From Caloranaerobacter sp. TR13 (lineage in GTDB: Bacteria; Bacillota; Clostridia; Tissierellales; Thermohalobacteraceae): a stretch of 64,000 bases of DNA. Below, one piece after another: positions 62,972-64,000 of the stretch. The position numbers and the translations under genes were made by a program. Location: NCBI RefSeq assembly GCF_001316435.1, contig NZ_JXLL01000003.1, positions 124,001 to 188,000 of the forward strand, given 5' to 3'. The notes under the pieces were generated by a model. The model made no database searches, was not told where the DNA came from, and saw nothing but the letters and a program-made list of their open reading frames with translations. Position 1 is the first letter of the stretch, and each line of letters starts with the position of its first letter.

Positions 62972-63120
62972 CTGAAAACAGGGGACAGATGACAGAGATC
63001 AGAGATCAGGGGACAGATAACAGCTTTCGACTATTAGTTATTCTTTAAATTTTAATTTTCAATTTTACATTTTGCATTCTGCTTCCTGTCGCCTGTCCTC
63101 TGGCAACTGGCAACTTAATT
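62972..63120. repeat. Heptad-repeat tract 15
   Basis: About 20 heptads without register break: GGGGACA, GAGATCA, then ACTATTA, AT-rich TTTAATT and TTCAATT, then CTGTCCT and CTGGCAA. It lies between the riboswitch terminator and the transporter SD. Confidence 0.92.
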
Positions 63121-63167
63121 TATCAAAAAACAAAATACGAACTACTAAAAATGAAGGAGGAATATTT

Positions 63168-64000
63168 ATGCAATATGGATGGCTTTCAATCATACCACCA
63201 ATACTGGCAATAATCCTTTCATGGATTACTCAAGAAGTACTTTTATCACTATTTGTATCTGTTTTCGTAGGAGCTACTATACTAACAGGATTTAATCCAT
63301 TAACAGGCTTTTCAGAAACATTAAACACATATATTGTTGGTTCATTAGCTGATACTTGGAATGCATCTATTTTAGTTTTCAGTCTTTCTATAGGAGGACT
63401 TATAGGTATCTTAAGTAAAAATGGAGGTACAAACGGAATTGCTAAACTTATAGTTTCCAAAGCAAAAAATAGCAAATCTACATTGTTCGCAACTTGGTTA
63501 ATGGGTATATTGATTTTCTTCGATGATTATGCTAATACTCTTATCGTTGGTAATACTATGAGAAGTATTACTGATAAAATGAAAATTTCAAGAGAAAAAT
63601 TAGCTTATATAGTTGATTCAACTGCTGCTCCAGTTGCAAGTATAGCATTAGTATCTACATGGATAGGTTTTGAAACTGGATTAATAAGAGATAGCTTAGC
63701 TAAAATTAATATAGATTTAAACGCTTATAGTGTTTTTCTACAAACTATACCTTATAGATTTTATAGCTTGTTAGCTTTGATTTTCGTTTTAATTATAATA
63801 TTTACAGGACGCGATTTTGGAGCTATGGCTAGAGCTGAAAAAAGAACTTATAAGACAGGAAAAGTTCTAGATGATAATGCTACTCCTCTAGTTTCAGATG
63901 AAATGTCATCATTAAATACAAAAGTAAAATCTGAAAGATGGTATAATGCGATAATTCCTATTCTTTCAGTTTTACTAATAACAGTAGTAGGTCTATACAT
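63168..64000 (+). CDS. NhaC-family Na+/H+ antiporter-type transporter, partial; putative lysine importer
   Basis: 277 codons up to the right edge, no stop. Many membrane helices: YGWLSIIPPILAIILSW, GGTNGIAKLIVSKA, LMGILIFFDDYANTLIVGNTMR and STAAPVASIALVSTW are typical of the NhaC/YuiF-type ion transporter superfamily. Because it is under an L-box, it probably moves lysine; NhaC-like proteins with L-boxes have been predicted as lysine transporters. AAGGAGG is 9 nt upstream of the ATG. For a lysine fermenter it could also be an exchange carrier. Confidence 0.85.
   Translation, partial: MQYGWLSIIPPILAIILSWITQEVLLSLFVSVFVGATILTGFNPLTGFSETLNTYIVGSLADTWNASILVFSLSIGGLIGILSKNGGTNGIAKLIVSKAKNSKSTLFATWLMGILIFFDDYANTLIVGNTMRSITDKMKISREKLAYIVDSTAAPVASIALVSTWIGFETGLIRDSLAKINIDLNAYSVFLQTIPYRFYSLLALIFVLIIIFTGRDFGAMARAEKRTYKTGKVLDDNATPLVSDEMSSLNTKVKSERWYNAIIPILSVLLITVVGLY

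Noticed and set aside
63230-63475. Minus-strand open frame of 81 codons within the transporter
   Set aside because: Antisense to strongly conserved NhaC-family coding sequence, with no start signal.

Overview
The window comes from a low-GC, spore-forming, S-layer-bearing anaerobic Firmicute. The spore genes (spoIIR, sleB-ypeB, a gerA-type operon, sipL, an alpha/beta SASP) and a complete lysine-fermentation aminomutase set (kdd-kamA-kamB-kamC-kamD-kamE) suggest a Tissierellales/Clostridia-type amino-acid fermenter. I cannot name the genus. No rRNA, tRNA, CRISPR array, intact insertion sequence or phage gene was seen.

Layout. 1-31 kb is a cell-surface locus. It holds a left-edge S-layer-like SLH protein with a strong promoter and a structured leader, pyrG and a CtpA protease, three larger SLH proteins, an SLH-PrcB protein directly upstream of a 1,465-residue subtilisin, and a giant IPT/TIG-repeat protein. 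A compact plus-strand operon (26.8-30.6 kb) encodes a dockerin protein, a cohesin+dockerin adaptor and a cohesin+SLH anchor. Together these could form a minimal scaffold on the cell surface. 31-41 kb is the lysine fermentation operon on the minus strand, preceded by a sigma-54 activator gene. A sigma-54 promoter lies before kdd, and matching AGTGCC-N8-GGCACT palindromes lie on both sides of the activator gene. 41-51 kb holds two tiny XapX proteins, an arginyl-tRNA-synthetase-like protein without catalytic signatures, a DUF1934 gene, murI, then sporulation and germination genes. 51.6-55.3 kb is the FMN-riboswitch-controlled ribD-ribE-ribBA-ribH operon. 55.4-62.5 kb carries a nucleotidyltransferase, a GntR regulator, ispE, sipL and a spermidine operon (XRE/cupin regulator, speD, speE, speB). 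The right end has a lysine riboswitch and terminator before an NhaC-family transporter that runs off the edge.

The most unusual signal is not a gene. At least 15 intergenic tracts (about 2 kb in total) consist of degenerate units of exactly 7 nt. Several sequence 'dialects' occur: GGTACTG-like, GGGACAG-like, AAATTTA-like, TTCGNNN-like and GACTATT-like. They are often joined in one uninterrupted heptad register, sometimes inverted about a centre. The tracts abut or overrun gene ends, so that pyrG, kamC, kamA, spoIIR and the IPT/TIG gene end on stop codons inside them. I know of heptameric STRR repeats in cyanobacteria but not of a described system like this in Firmicutes.

Start codons: TTG (and some GTG) starts with good Shine-Dalgarno (SD) spacing are common. 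Two genes appear to start on ATT or ATA. Starts given here were chosen from SD spacing and family N-termini.
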